Positions 53,781 to 63,214 of a DNA stretch of 64,000 nt are shown here, one piece after another. Location of the stretch: NCBI RefSeq assembly GCF_030316845.1, contig NZ_JASZYS010000001.1:310001-374000 (forward strand). Reading direction: 5' to 3'. Within the stretch, counting starts at the first letter, position 1. Every line of letters begins with the position of its first letter. Origin of the DNA: Variovorax davisae (GTDB taxonomy: Bacteria; Pseudomonadota; Gammaproteobacteria; Burkholderiales; Burkholderiaceae_C). Below the pieces are notes generated by a model, which worked only from the letters and a program-made list of their open reading frames with translations, was not told the DNA's origin and ran no database searches. A program made the translations under genes and the position numbers.

Positions 53781-54831
53781 ACCCGCGACGCGGCGCCAGC
53801 CGGCGCGTCTCTCCGATCGCGGTCACGAAGAACTCCTCTTCCGCCAACCCTCTGGCCTCGCGCAACTCGGCCAGCTTGCGCGGCGGCTCGTCCAGCGCCT
53901 CGTCGGTCAGCTGAAACACGCCCCAGTGGATGCCGAGCGAGCGCTTGGCGCCGAGGTCGGCGTGGATGCGCAAGGCTTCGCCCACATCCACGTGCTGGTC
54001 GCGCATGAACCAGCGCGGCGCATAGGCGCCGATCGGGATCAGGGCAAGGTCGAAGCCGCCGCCTTGCGCCACGGTCTGCCGGTCGCTGAAGTGCTGGCGG
54101 ATGTCGCCGAAGTCGCGCGAGTAGCCGGTGTCGCCCGTGAACAGCAGGTGGCAGTCGGGCGCCAGCACGGCGAAGCCGCCCCACAGCGTCGCCATGGCGT
54201 CGCGCGGGCTGCGCGAGGACCAGTGCTGGGCCGGCACCAGGGCCACCTCGACCGGACCCTGCGGGCCGTCGAGGCGCTGGCGGTCCCACCAGTCGAGTTC
54301 GATCGAGCGCGTGATGCCGCGCGCCGCCAGCCAATCCTTGAGGCCCAGCGGCACGACGAACAGCGGCGGTCCGCCCGGCTGCCGGTTCAGCGCCAGCACG
54401 GAGGCCGCATCGAGGTGGTCGTAGTGGTTGTGCGAGACCAGCACCAGATCGATGTGCGGCAGCTCGGCCAGCGCGAGTCCCGGGGCCGCATGGCGGCGCG
54501 GACCGACCAGCGGCAGCGGCGAGGCCCGGCCGGAGAACATCGGATCGGTCAGCACCGTCAGCCCGCCCAGCTGCACCATCGCGGTGGCATGGCCGATCCA
54601 GGTGACGGCCGGCGCCATCGCTGCGCCGGCGGCCGCATTGGCGCGCAGCCAGGCCAGCTCGGGCACCACCCGGGGCGTCGGCGCCAGCGGCGGCGGCGGC
54701 AGGTGGAGGCGGGCCGCTTCGCGGCGCCAGCGCAGCACCTCGGACAGGCTCTTGGGCTGGAACTCGATGTAGTTGTTCTGGAAGCCGTCCGCGCGGTGAT
54801 GGGGCTTGGCGGGATCGTGGAAGGGGTTCAT
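53758..54831 (-). CDS. MBL-fold metallohydrolase (NAPE-PLD/UlaG-like)
   Basis: A 357-residue metallo-beta-lactamase-fold hydrolase, cytoplasmic (no signal peptide). Metal-binding residues are in SHNHYDHLD (HxHxDH), FTGDTGYSRDF, and HWGVFQLTDE near the C-terminus. The WIGHATAMVQLGGLTVLTDPMFSGRASP block, here seen in parts, is typical of the NAPE-PLD branch, which includes lipid phosphodiesterases. Residues 1-70 form an N-terminal extension. The substrate is unknown; it is downstream of the PAS-LuxR gene on the same strand. Confidence 0.88.
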   Translation of the reverse strand: MNPFHDPAKPHHRADGFQNNYIEFQPKSLSEVLRWRREAARLHLPPPPLAPTPRVVPELAWLRANAAAGAAMAPAVTWIGHATAMVQLGGLTVLTDPMFSGRASPLPLVGPRRHAAPGLALAELPHIDLVLVSHNHYDHLDAASVLALNRQPGGPPLFVVPLGLKDWLAARGITRSIELDWWDRQRLDGPQGPVEVALVPAQHWSSRSPRDAMATLWGGFAVLAPDCHLLFTGDTGYSRDFGDIRQHFSDRQTVAQGGGFDLALIPIGAYAPRWFMRDQHVDVGEALRIHADLGAKRSLGIHWGVFQLTDEALDEPPRKLAELREARGLAEEEFFVTAIGETRRLAPRRGFSPLSET

Positions 54832-54845
54832 CGGTGGCGCGGATG

Positions 54846-55433
54846 CTAGCCCGCGATCAGTTTCTGCACCAGTTCGGCCGTGGTCGCCGCCGTGTACTTG
54901 CGCATCAGGCGGGCGCGGTGGATCTCGACCGTGCGGTGGCTGATCGCCAGGACCCGGCCGATCTCCTTCGAGGTCAGCCCCTTCATCACCTGCGCCGCGA
55001 CCTCGCGCTCGCGCGGCGTCAGGTCGGCCTTGGCGGCCCGCCGCGAGCCCAGGTCCTCGAAGGTCCAGATGCCGGCCTCGTGCGGCGCCTCGCGGTTGAG
55101 CGCCTGGCCGCTGACGTGGCACCAGAAGGTTTCGCCCGCGAAGACGCCGTGCAGGTCGCCCAGGCGCTTCATCATGCGGTTGTCGGCATAGCGGCCGCTG
55201 GCGTTCAGGATCGGCTCCATGCGCTTGCCGATGCGCTCGAATTCGACGACGCTCGGGTACAGGACGCGAAACGACTGCCCGACCAGCGCGTCGCGCGTGG
55301 CTCCGAACATCTCGCACACGCGCAGGTTGCAGTCGACGATGATCCGATGGCGCGACAGCACCATGCCCACCGGCGCCTGCTCGAAGGCGAGCCGGTAGTC
55401 GATGGCGGCGGGCGCGGCGTCGGGTGTGTCCAT
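54846..55433 (-). CDS. PAS-LuxR (FixJ/NarL-type HTH) transcriptional regulator
   Basis: A 195-residue one-component regulator. A PAS domain covers about residues 10-125 (DYRLAFEQAPVGMVLSRHRI, FRVLYPSVVEFERIGKRM, FWCHVSGQALN). The LuxR-type helix-turn-helix is at about 136-193 (LTPREREVAAQVMKGLTSKE, ISHRTVEIHRARLMRKY). With no receiver domain, it presumably senses a small molecule or redox state through PAS. It is divergent from scoAB, and a perfect inverted repeat lies six bases before its start codon. Confidence 0.92.
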   Translation of the reverse strand: MDTPDAAPAAIDYRLAFEQAPVGMVLSRHRIIVDCNLRVCEMFGATRDALVGQSFRVLYPSVVEFERIGKRMEPILNASGRYADNRMMKRLGDLHGVFAGETFWCHVSGQALNREAPHEAGIWTFEDLGSRRAAKADLTPREREVAAQVMKGLTSKEIGRVLAISHRTVEIHRARLMRKYTAATTAELVQKLIAG

Positions 55434-55439
55434 TACGAA

Positions 55440-55465
55440 ATACTACGTATGCCAGTACGTAGTAT
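55440..55465. promoter_or_regulatory. Perfect 10-bp inverted repeat, operator between the PAS-LuxR gene and scoAB
   Basis: ATACTACGTA (55440-55449) and TACGTAGTAT (55456-55465) are exact inverted repeats around the spacer TGCCAG. The core TACGTA is shared with sites of the FixJ/NarL class. The site lies 6 bases from the regulator's ATG and 57 bases from scoA, so it could repress the first and activate the second. Confidence 0.75.
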
Positions 55466-55522
55466 CGTCCGGGTTCGGATTTCGACCCGATTCAACCCCA
55501 TCCCATCACCCAGCGAGGAACC

Positions 55523-56323
55523 ATGGCGAACAAGATCTATCCCTCCGCCGACGCGGCGCTCAAGGGCGTCGTGGCCGACGGCCAGACCCTTGCCGTCGGC
55601 GGCTTCGGCCTGTGCGGCATCCCCGAGGCGCTGATCGATGCGCTGCACGACTCGGGCGTCAAGAACCTGACCTGCATCTCGAACAACGCCGGTGTCGACG
55701 GCTTCGGCCTTGGCAAGCTGCTCGAGACCCGGCAGATCAAGAAGATGGTCGCCAGCTATGTCGGCGAGAACAAGGAGTTCGAGCGCCAGTACCTGGCCGG
55801 CGAACTCGAGCTCGAATTCACGCCGCAGGGCACGCTGGCCGAGAAGCTGCGCGCGGGCGGCGCCGGCATCCCGGCCTTCTTCACCAAGACCGGCGTCGGC
55901 ACGCAGGTCGCGGAAGGCAAGGAGCTGCGCGAGTTCGACGGCGAGACCTACGTCATGGAACGCTCGCTGGTCCCCGACGTGGCGCTGGTCAAGGCCGACG
56001 TGGCCGACAAGTCGGGCAACCTGCGCTTCCGCCTGACGGCGCGCAACTTCAACCCGGCCGCCGCGATGGCCGGCAAGGTCTGCATCGTCGAGGTCGAGAA
56101 GATCGTCGAGGTCGGCGAGCTGGCGCCCGACGACATCCACCTGCCGGGCATCTACGTGCACCGCATCGTGCTCAACGCCACGCCCGAGAAGCGCATCGAG
56201 AAGCGCACCGTGAGCGCATCGGTCGATGCCGCCGCCGCCAAGGTCGAGGCCCAGGCCGCGATCGCGCAGGCCGCCGCCGGCAGCGACGTCCCCGCGCCCA
56301 TCAAGAACACCAAAGGAGCCTGA
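55523..56323 (+). CDS. scoA: 3-ketoacid CoA-transferase subunit A (succinyl/acetoacetyl type)
   Basis: A 266-residue alpha subunit that forms an alpha-beta pair with the next gene product and moves CoA between acyl groups, for example succinyl-CoA to acetoacetate. Family blocks are [31 protein letters not shown] and [29 protein letters not shown] in parts. The usual length is about 232 residues; here an Ala/Lys-rich tail (about 235-266) is added. GAGGA upstream of the ATG supports the start. scoB starts one base after the stop. Confidence 0.92.
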   Translation: MANKIYPSADAALKGVVADGQTLAVGGFGLCGIPEALIDALHDSGVKNLTCISNNAGVDGFGLGKLLETRQIKKMVASYVGENKEFERQYLAGELELEFTPQGTLAEKLRAGGAGIPAFFTKTGVGTQVAEGKELREFDGETYVMERSLVPDVALVKADVADKSGNLRFRLTARNFNPAAAMAGKVCIVEVEKIVEVGELAPDDIHLPGIYVHRIVLNATPEKRIEKRTVSASVDAAAAKVEAQAAIAQAAAGSDVPAPIKNTKGA

Positions 56324-56324
56324 C

Positions 56325-56963
56325 ATGCCCTGGACCCAGGACCAGATGGCCGCACGCGCGGCCGAAGAACTCGAAGACGGCTTCTACGTCAACCTCGGCA
56401 TCGGCATCCCGACCCTGGTCGCGAATTTCGTCGGCGACAAGGAAGTCTGGCTGCAGAGCGAGAACGGCATGCTCGGCATCGGCCCCTTCCCGACCGAGGA
56501 CCAGGTCGACGCCGACCTGATCAACGCCGGCAAGCAGACTGTCACGACCTTGCCGGGTTCGGCCATCTTCGGCAGCCACGACAGCTTCGCGATGATCCGC
56601 GGCGGCAAGATCAACCTGTCGATCCTCGGCGCGATGCAGGTGAGCGAAAAGGGCGACCTCGCCAACTGGATGATCCCGGGCAAGATGGTCAAGGGCATGG
56701 GCGGCGCGATGGACCTGGTGGCCGGCGTCAAGCGCGTGATCATCCTGATGGAGCACGTCGCCCGCAAGAAGGACGGCACCGAGGACCTCAAGATCCTCGA
56801 GAAGTGCAGCCTGCCGCTGACCGGCGTCGGCGTGGTCGACCGCATCATCACCGACCTGGCCGTGATGGACGTCACGCCCGAAGGCCTGAAGGTGGTCGAA
56901 CTCGCGCCTGGCGTGACATTCGACGCGCTGCAGGCCAAGACCGGCGCCAAGCTGCTGGCCTGA
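56325..56963 (+). CDS. scoB: 3-ketoacid CoA-transferase subunit B
   Basis: A 212-residue beta subunit carrying the catalytic Glu in [11 protein letters not shown] (about residues 44-54), which forms the glutamyl-CoA intermediate. [17 protein letters not shown]-type loop replaced by [21 protein letters not shown] in parts, and [12 protein letters not shown] are family blocks. It ends 13 bases from the convergent opgG stop. Together with scoA it allows use of acetoacetate or a related ketoacid; pcaIJ-type use is a less likely alternative. Confidence 0.94.
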   Translation: MPWTQDQMAARAAEELEDGFYVNLGIGIPTLVANFVGDKEVWLQSENGMLGIGPFPTEDQVDADLINAGKQTVTTLPGSAIFGSHDSFAMIRGGKINLSILGAMQVSEKGDLANWMIPGKMVKGMGGAMDLVAGVKRVIILMEHVARKKDGTEDLKILEKCSLPLTGVGVVDRIITDLAVMDVTPEGLKVVELAPGVTFDALQAKTGAKLLA

Positions 56964-56976
56964 GGCCGCAAGCCGC

Positions 56977-58587
56977 TCAGGGCGTCGCCGCGGGCGGCGC
57001 AGCGGCCGGCACCGGCGGTGGATTCGGCGGCAGCTGGTAGCTCCATGTTTCGCTGATCGGCTGGTCGCCCTGCACCAGGGCGGCCCGCATCTCGACCGGC
57101 AAGGCCGGGTTCTTCACGCGCACCCGCAGCGCCACGCGCCAACCCTTGATCGCCGGGTTGCGTTCGATGCCGACGTCGATCAGCTCGGCGTTGTCGCCCA
57201 CGCTGACCCGCGACTTGATCTCGGCACCGGCCGGCAGGCTGGCCAGCACCGGACCTTCGAAGTCGATCAGGAAGGCGCTGTTGCCGTCGAGCTTGCGGAT
57301 CAGGTTGGCCTGCAGCTGCTCGCTGTCGGTGTGGAAGGTCTGGCGGACCCAGGCGTTGCCGGCATCGTGCAGCGCCGGCTCGTCGGTGGTCCAGTGCATG
57401 CGGTAGGCGAATTGCAGCATCTGGCCGCGCCGGGTGGGCGCCTCGGGGGTCCAGAAGGCGACGATGTTGTCGTTGGTCTCGTCCGGCGTCGGGATTTCCA
57501 TCAGCGTGACGCGGCCCTTGCCCCACTGGCCCTGCGGCTCGATCCAGGCGCTCGGACGCAGGTCGTAGCGGTCCTTGAGGTCTTCGTAGCGCGAGAACTC
57601 GCGCCCGCGCTGCAGCAGGCCGAAGCCCTTCGGGTTCTCGACCTCGAAGGCGCTGATCGCGAGCTGGCGCGGGTTGTTGAGCGGCCGCCAGAGCCATTCG
57701 CCGCTGCCGGTGCGCAGCGCGAGGCCGTTCGAGTCGTGGATCGCGGGCCGGAAGCCGCGCTTGAGGTCCGACTGCTGGTTCGGGCCGTAGAGGAACATGC
57801 TGGTCAACGGCGCGATGCCCAGCGTCTGGATGTCGCCGCGCACGAAGATGTTGGCCTGCACGTCGACCACCGCGTCCTTGCCCGCGGGCGTGACGATGAA
57901 CTGGTAGGCGCCGGTGGCGCGCGGCGAGTCGAGCAGCGCGTAGATCACCACCTGGCGGTCCTGCGGCGCCGGCCGCTGGATCCAGAACTCGCGGAAGTTC
58001 GGGAACTCCTCGCCGCCCGGCGGCGCGGTGTCGATCGCCAGCCCCCGGCTCGACAGCCCGTACACCTGGCCCTTGCCGACCACCCGGAAATAGCTGGCGC
58101 CGAGGAAGCTCACGATCTCGTCGAGCTTGTCGGGCTGGTTGATCGGGTAGAGCACCCGAAAGCCGGCGTAGCCCAGGGCCTGGGTCGCGCTGCGGTCGAA
58201 GGCCAGGCCGCCGAAGTCGAAGCGGTCGGGGTCGTACTTGATCTCCTGCACGCCATTGGCCGTGATCTCGTTGATCCGCACCGCCGAATTGAACTGCATG
58301 CCCTGGTGGTAGAAGTTCAGCCGGAACGGCGTGTCCAGGTCCTTCCATTCGAAGCGGTCGGCGCGCGGCTGCATCTTCTGGTAGTCGGCGAACTGCATGC
58401 CGCTGAAGGCCGGCGGCAGGTTGTTCACCGGCGCCACGTAGGGCTTGTTCATCAGGGCGCGCGCCTGGGCCGTGACGTCGTCGAGCGAGAAGGCCTGGGC
58501 CTGGCCGGCCCAGAGCAGCATGGCGGCGGAGGCCAGGGAGAGCAGCGCGAGCTTCGGTGCCTGGCGGGGTGCGGCTTTAACAATCAT
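56977..58587 (-). CDS. opgG: Periplasmic glucan biosynthesis protein OpgG
   Basis: A 536-residue periplasmic protein needed for osmoregulated periplasmic glucan backbone synthesis. Residues 1-35 are a Sec signal peptide ending AGQAQAF. The beta-sandwich and Ig-like domains contain [34 protein letters not shown] and [15 protein letters not shown]; the C-terminal tail is Pro/Ala rich. ATG 58587 is chosen over an in-frame TTG three codons upstream. It is a Sec-type paralogue of the Tat-exported OpgD at 49.6 kb. Confidence 0.94.
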   Translation of the reverse strand: MIVKAAPRQAPKLALLSLASAAMLLWAGQAQAFSLDDVTAQARALMNKPYVAPVNNLPPAFSGMQFADYQKMQPRADRFEWKDLDTPFRLNFYHQGMQFNSAVRINEITANGVQEIKYDPDRFDFGGLAFDRSATQALGYAGFRVLYPINQPDKLDEIVSFLGASYFRVVGKGQVYGLSSRGLAIDTAPPGGEEFPNFREFWIQRPAPQDRQVVIYALLDSPRATGAYQFIVTPAGKDAVVDVQANIFVRGDIQTLGIAPLTSMFLYGPNQQSDLKRGFRPAIHDSNGLALRTGSGEWLWRPLNNPRQLAISAFEVENPKGFGLLQRGREFSRYEDLKDRYDLRPSAWIEPQGQWGKGRVTLMEIPTPDETNDNIVAFWTPEAPTRRGQMLQFAYRMHWTTDEPALHDAGNAWVRQTFHTDSEQLQANLIRKLDGNSAFLIDFEGPVLASLPAGAEIKSRVSVGDNAELIDVGIERNPAIKGWRVALRVRVKNPALPVEMRAALVQGDQPISETWSYQLPPNPPPVPAAAPPAATP

Positions 58588-58709
58588 GGAAACCAACTTA
58601 TGGAAACTTCCTGTCGCATCTCGGATCTGTCCGGGTCGACAAATATCGGCTTAGCTTAGCATCCAGGGCTAGAAGCCTGCCCGTTCGCAGAGGGACCGTG
58701 CGCGAGACG

Positions 58710-58729
58710 CATCGCCGCACGCGGCGATG
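58710..58729 (+). other. Hairpin in the 5' region of bglX
   Basis: CATCGCCGC and GCGGCGATG are exact inverted repeats with a two-base centre, ending 19 bases before the bglX start codon. It could act as an RNA hairpin in the leader or as an operator; no promoter hexamers are convincing around it. Confidence 0.35.
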
Positions 58730-58748
58730 AATCCATGAAAGAGACTGA

Positions 58749-61052
58749 ATGAAGATGTCGTTTGTGCTGGCCCTGGCGGCCGGATTGGCCAGCCCGCTGG
58801 CCTTCGCCCAGGCGCAGCCCGCCGCACCGAAGAACAAGACGGCCCTGGTTGCCGACCTCATTTCAAGGATGACGCTCGACGAGAAGATAGGCCAGCTGCG
58901 CCTGATCAGCATCGGTCCCGAGATGCCGATCGCGCAGCTGGCCGACGAGATCGCGGCCGGCCGGGTCGGCGGCACCTTCAATTCGGTCAACCGCCCCGAC
59001 AACCGGCGGCTGCAGGATGCAGCGATGAAGAGCCGGCTGAAGATCCCGATGTTCTACGCCTACGACGTGATCCACGGCCATCGCACCACCTTCCCGATCG
59101 GCCTCGGCCTGGCGTCCAGCTGGGACCTGGGCGCGGTCGACGTGATGGCGCGCACCGCCGCCCGCGAAGCCAGCGCCGACTCGATCGACATGACCTTCGC
59201 GCCGATGGTCGACATCGCGCGCGACCCGCGCTGGGGCCGCACCTCGGAGGGCTTCGGCGAGGACCCCTACCTGGTGTCCGAGATCGCCAAGGCGGCGGTC
59301 AAGGGCTTCCAGGGCGGCACGCTGCCGGTTCCCGGCGGCCACATCATGACGGCCGTGAAGCACTTCGCGCTGTACGGCGCGGTGGAAGGCGGGCGCGACT
59401 ACAACACGGTCGACATGAGCCCGATGCGCATGTACCAGGACTACCTGCCGCCGTACCGCGCCGCGATCGATGCCGGCTCCGGCGGCGTGATGGTGGCGCT
59501 CAACTCGATCAACGGCGTGCCGGCCACTTCCAACACCTGGCTGATGCAGGACCTGCTGCGCAAGGACTGGGGCTTCAAGGGCGTGGCCGTGAGCGACCAC
59601 GGCGCCATCATCGAGCTGATCCGCCATGGCGTGGCCAAGGACGAGCGCGAGGCGGCCAAGCTGGCGATCAACAACGGCATCGACCTCAGCATGGCCGATT
59701 CGGTCTACCTGAAGGAGCTGCCGGGCCTGGTCAAGTCCGGCGAGGTGAGCATGAAGGCCATCGACAACGCGGTGCGCGAGGTGCTGGGCGCCAAGTACGA
59801 CATGGGCCTGTTCCGGGACCCGTACCTGCGCATCGGCGTGGCCAAGGACGACCCGCCGGACCTCAATGCCGACAGCCGCCTGAGCCGTCCGGCCGCGCGC
59901 GAGGTGGCGCGCAAGTCGATGGTGCTGCTCGAGAACCGCAACCGCACGCTGCCGCTGGCGCGCTCGGCCGCCATCGCGCTGGTCGGCCCGCTGGCCGACG
60001 CGCCGATCGACATGCTCGGCAGCTGGTCGGCGGCGGGCTACTCGAAGAACGCGGTCACCTTGCGCGCGGGCCTGAACGCCGCGGTGGCCAAGGACGGCAA
60101 GGGGCGCGTGATCTATGCGCGCGGCGCCAACATCACCAACGACGAGAGCATCGTCAAGTACCTCAACTTCCTCAACTGGGACACGCCCGAGGTGACGCAG
60201 GACCCGCGGGCGCCGGCCGAGATGATCGCCGAGGCGGTGAAGGCCGCGCAGCAGGCCGACGTGGTGGTGGCGGCGGTCGGCGAGGCGCGCGGCATGTCGC
60301 ACGAGTCGTCGAGCCGCACCAGCCTGGACCTGCCGCAAAGCCAGCGCGACCTGATCACCGCGCTCAAGGCCACCGGCAAGCCGCTGGTGCTGGTGCTCAT
60401 GAACGGCCGGCCGCTGGCGCTGGTGCGCGAACAGCAGGAGGCCGACGCGATCCTCGAGACCTGGTACACCGGCACCGAGGGCGGCAACGCGATCGCCGAC
60501 GTGCTCTACGGCGACTACAACCCGGCGGGCAAGCTGCCGATCTCGTTCCCGCGCTCGGTCGGGCAGATCCCGACCTACTACAACCATCCGCGGCTGGGCC
60601 GCCCCTTCACGGAGGGCAAGCCGGGCAACTACACCTCGCAGTACTACGAGGAGGTGACCGGCCCGCTGTATCCCTTCGGCTATGGCCTGAGCTACACCGA
60701 CTTCACGCTGTCGGACGTCACGCTGTCGAGCCCCACCATGGCGCGCAAGGGCAAGGTCGAAGCGACCGTGACCGTCAAGAACACGGGCCAGCGTGCGGGC
60801 GAGACCGTGGTGCAGCTCTATATCCAGGACGTGGCCGCGTCGGTGGTCCGTCCGGTCAAGGAGCTGAGGGATTTCCGCAAGCTCATGCTGCAGCCCGGCG
60901 AGGAGCGCCAAGTGCGCTTCACGGTCGACGAGGACAAGCTCAAGTTCTTCAACGCCCAGCTGCGCCGCGTGGCGGAGCCGGGCCGCTTCAACGTGCAGAT
61001 CGGATTCGACTCGCAGAGCGTGCGCGAGCAGGGATTCGAACTGCTGCAGTGA
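58749..61052 (+). CDS. bglX: Periplasmic beta-glucosidase, GH3 family (BglX-like)
   Basis: A 767-residue exported glycosidase that releases glucose from beta-glucosides. Residues 1-21 are a signal peptide (ALAAGLASPLAFAQ). The GH3 barrel holds the nucleophile Asp283 (VAVSDHGAI) and conserved blocks TFAPMVDIARDPRWGRTSEG and KHFALYGAVEGGRDYN; the GH3 C-terminal domain (AAVGEARGMSHESSSR) and a fibronectin-III-like domain (about 680-765) follow. The length matches E. coli BglX (765). It is divergent from opgG. Confidence 0.95.
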   Translation: MKMSFVLALAAGLASPLAFAQAQPAAPKNKTALVADLISRMTLDEKIGQLRLISIGPEMPIAQLADEIAAGRVGGTFNSVNRPDNRRLQDAAMKSRLKIPMFYAYDVIHGHRTTFPIGLGLASSWDLGAVDVMARTAAREASADSIDMTFAPMVDIARDPRWGRTSEGFGEDPYLVSEIAKAAVKGFQGGTLPVPGGHIMTAVKHFALYGAVEGGRDYNTVDMSPMRMYQDYLPPYRAAIDAGSGGVMVALNSINGVPATSNTWLMQDLLRKDWGFKGVAVSDHGAIIELIRHGVAKDEREAAKLAINNGIDLSMADSVYLKELPGLVKSGEVSMKAIDNAVREVLGAKYDMGLFRDPYLRIGVAKDDPPDLNADSRLSRPAAREVARKSMVLLENRNRTLPLARSAAIALVGPLADAPIDMLGSWSAAGYSKNAVTLRAGLNAAVAKDGKGRVIYARGANITNDESIVKYLNFLNWDTPEVTQDPRAPAEMIAEAVKAAQQADVVVAAVGEARGMSHESSSRTSLDLPQSQRDLITALKATGKPLVLVLMNGRPLALVREQQEADAILETWYTGTEGGNAIADVLYGDYNPAGKLPISFPRSVGQIPTYYNHPRLGRPFTEGKPGNYTSQYYEEVTGPLYPFGYGLSYTDFTLSDVTLSSPTMARKGKVEATVTVKNTGQRAGETVVQLYIQDVAASVVRPVKELRDFRKLMLQPGEERQVRFTVDEDKLKFFNAQLRRVAEPGRFNVQIGFDSQSVREQGFELLQ

Positions 61053-61074
61053 CAACCCGAGGAAAGGCCGCGCC

Positions 61075-62454
61075 ATGAACGCCTTCGAAGCCCTGCGCAG
61101 CCTATGGCTGCAGGCCGGATTGCCCGAGGAGGCGCTGTCGCAGGCGCAGCTGTCGGGCGCCGATCCGGTGCTGCCTTCGTCCTTCGCGGTCGGCGCCGCG
61201 GCGCAGAGCAGCATCGCGGCGGCGGCGCTGGCGGCCTGCGAGCTCGGCCACCAGCGGGGTGCCGCACGCCAGGCGGTGAGCGTCGACATGCGGCATGCGG
61301 CGCTCGAATGCACCGGCTGGTTCAGCCTCGACGGCCGGGTGCCCGAGCTCTGGGATGCCTTCTCGGGCCTGTACCGCAGCGCGGATGGCTGGGTGCGCAT
61401 CCATGCCAACTTCGCCCACCACCGCGAAGGCGCGCTGCGGCTGCTGGGCCTGGACCCGGAGCGCGCGCAGCGCGCCGATGCCGAAGCCGCGATGCGAGGC
61501 TGGAAGGCGGTCGATTTCGAGGACGCCGCGGCTGCGCAAGGCCTGGTCGCGACCGCGCTCAGGCGCTTCGAGGACTGGGATGCGACGCCGCAGGGCAGGG
61601 CGTTGGCCGGGCAGCCGCTGTTCACGATCGAACGCATCGGCGATGCATCGCCGCTGGCGCTGCCGCCACTGGCCGGCGACCAGCGCCCGCTCACCGGCGT
61701 GCGCGTTCTCGACCTGACGCGCATCCTGGCCGGCCCGGTGGGCGGGCGCGCGCTGGCGGCCTACGGCGCCGACGTGATGCTGGTCAACTCGCCGAAGCTG
61801 CCGAACATCGAGGCCATCGCCGACACCAGCCGCGGCAAGCTGTCGGCGCATGTCGACCTCGACACGGCTGAAGGCAAGGAGACGCTGGCGCGCCTGCTGG
61901 CCGACGCGCATGTGTTCGTTCAGGGCTATCGCCCCGGCGGACTCGCGGCACTGGGCTTCGGCCCGGAAGACACCTCGCGCATCCGGCCCGGCATCGTCCA
62001 CGTCTCGCTCACGGCCTACGGCACGCGCGGACCCTGGGCGGGGCGCCGCGGCTTCGATTCGCTGGTGCAGACGGCGATGGGTTTCAATCACGCAGAGGGC
62101 GAGGCCGCCGGCGACGGCAAGCCCCGGCCGCTGCCGATGCAGATCCTCGACGAGGCCACCGGCTACCTGATCGCGATGGGCGCGGCGGCGGCGCTGTGGC
62201 GCCAGCAGCGCGAGGGCGGCAGCTGGCATGTGCAGGTGTCGCTGGCGCAGACCGGGCGCTGGCTGCGCGGGCTGGGGCGGGTCGAGGGCGGGCTCGGCGC
62301 GGCCGTGCCGGATCGGGCGCCCTACCTGGAGACCTCGGCCTCGGGTTTCGGCGCGCTGTGCGGGTTGAGGCACAGCGCGCAACTGGCGCGCACGCCGGCG
62401 GCGTGGACGCGGCCGTCGGTGCCGCCGGGGACGGATCCGGCGGTGTGGCCTTGA
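61075..62454 (+). CDS. CaiB/BaiF (family III) CoA-transferase
   Basis: A 459-residue CoA-transferase III protein. The canonical N-terminal motif GVRVLDLTRILAGPVGGRALAAYGADV (split; about residues 208-234) occurs only after a 200-residue first part that itself resembles the other half of the fold, a known long variant of the family. The catalytic Asp is expected in RRGFDSLVQTAMG (near 324-336). The CoA pair is not identifiable from sequence. AGGAAAGG lies upstream of the ATG, 22 bases after bglX, so co-transcription is possible though function differs. Confidence 0.88.
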   Translation: MNAFEALRSLWLQAGLPEEALSQAQLSGADPVLPSSFAVGAAAQSSIAAAALAACELGHQRGAARQAVSVDMRHAALECTGWFSLDGRVPELWDAFSGLYRSADGWVRIHANFAHHREGALRLLGLDPERAQRADAEAAMRGWKAVDFEDAAAAQGLVATALRRFEDWDATPQGRALAGQPLFTIERIGDASPLALPPLAGDQRPLTGVRVLDLTRILAGPVGGRALAAYGADVMLVNSPKLPNIEAIADTSRGKLSAHVDLDTAEGKETLARLLADAHVFVQGYRPGGLAALGFGPEDTSRIRPGIVHVSLTAYGTRGPWAGRRGFDSLVQTAMGFNHAEGEAAGDGKPRPLPMQILDEATGYLIAMGAAAALWRQQREGGSWHVQVSLAQTGRWLRGLGRVEGGLGAAVPDRAPYLETSASGFGALCGLRHSAQLARTPAAWTRPSVPPGTDPAVWP

Positions 62455-62475
62455 GGCGCAACCAGTCCCGTCCGC

Positions 62476-62504
62476 TTGACTTCAATACGACGCGGATCTA
62501 CATT
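62476..62504 (+). promoter_or_regulatory. Sigma-70 promoter of the toxin-antitoxin pair
   Basis: TTGACT (62476-62481) and TACATT (62499-62504) are spaced by 17 bases, the best sigma-70 match in the window, immediately upstream of the antitoxin gene. Confidence 0.65.
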
Positions 62505-62521
62505 GGTACTTGTATATCCAA
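62503..62521. promoter_or_regulatory. Imperfect palindrome, candidate antitoxin operator
   Basis: TTGG and CCAA flank an AT-rich centre (TTGGTACTTGTATATCCAA), overlapping the -10 and the start of transcription and ending just before the Shine-Dalgarno sequence. This is the usual place for VapB/MazE autoregulation. Confidence 0.4.
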
Positions 62522-62532
62522 AGGGAGTGTCT

Positions 62533-62763
62533 ATGCAAGTCTCGAAGTGGGGCAACAGTCTGGCCATTCGCTTGCCCGCAGCCTTGGTCAAGGAGTTGGA
62601 ACTGGTGGATGGGGACGATGTGCAAGTGAGCGTGCGCGGTCCGCGCGAGCTGGTGCTGAGCAAGAAACCTGGAAAAGATCAGGTGCTTGCGGCACTGCGC
62701 GAGTTTCGCGGCCGATTGCCCGCTGATTTCTCATTCGACCGCGATCGCGCCAATGAGCGTTGA
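62533..62763 (+). CDS. vapB: AbrB/MazE-type antitoxin (VapB)
   Basis: A 76-residue antitoxin. The N-terminal swapped-hairpin DNA-binding domain (VSKWGNSLAIRLPAALVKEL, residues 3-22; then VDGDDVQVSV) is of the SpoVT-AbrB type, and the C-terminal arm (FRGRLPADFSFDRDRANER) should neutralise the toxin. AAGGGAG lies seven bases before the ATG. The stop is 11 bases inside the toxin gene, so the two are coupled. Confidence 0.92.
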   Translation: MQVSKWGNSLAIRLPAALVKELELVDGDDVQVSVRGPRELVLSKKPGKDQVLAALREFRGRLPADFSFDRDRANER

Positions 62764-63166
62764 GCGGTTCGTCGACACCAACGTGGTCCTGTACCTGCTG
62801 TCGGAGGACGGCACGAAGGCGGATCGCGCCGAAGCGCTGCTGGCACAGGGGCCGGTTCTCAGCATCCAGGTCTTGAACGAGTTCACGAACGTAGCCCGAC
62901 GCAAGCTGGGTATGTCATGGAGCGACATTGGCGACTTTTCGGAATTGCTGCGTGCACTGTGTCGCGTCGAACCGATCACAATCGCGACCCACGACCTCGG
63001 CCGCCAACTGGCCGAGCGATATCAACTCGCTGTCTACGACGCGATGATCGCGTCTTCCGCCTTGCTGGCTGGATGCGAGACGCTGTATTCGGAAGACATG
63101 CATGCCGGGCTTCGCATCGAGGGTCGCTTGACGATCGAGAATCCGTTCGACAGCCGGCCGCATTGA
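62753..63166 (+). CDS. vapC: PIN-domain toxin VapC
   Basis: A 137-residue Mg-dependent ribonuclease. Acidic active-site residues are Asp8 (FVDTNVVLYLL), Glu43 (LNEFTNVARRK), Asp98 region (VYDAMIASSALLAGC) and the SEDM Asp near 117. VapC toxins cut tRNA or rRNA when free of antitoxin; the target here is unknown. It overlaps the antitoxin by 11 bases and has lower GC at third positions than neighbours, hinting at later acquisition. Confidence 0.92.
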   Translation: MSVERFVDTNVVLYLLSEDGTKADRAEALLAQGPVLSIQVLNEFTNVARRKLGMSWSDIGDFSELLRALCRVEPITIATHDLGRQLAERYQLAVYDAMIASSALLAGCETLYSEDMHAGLRIEGRLTIENPFDSRPH

Positions 63167-63214
63167 TATCGAGCTCAGAGGTCGGCCACCAACAAACTCA
63201 AAGGAACACAACAC

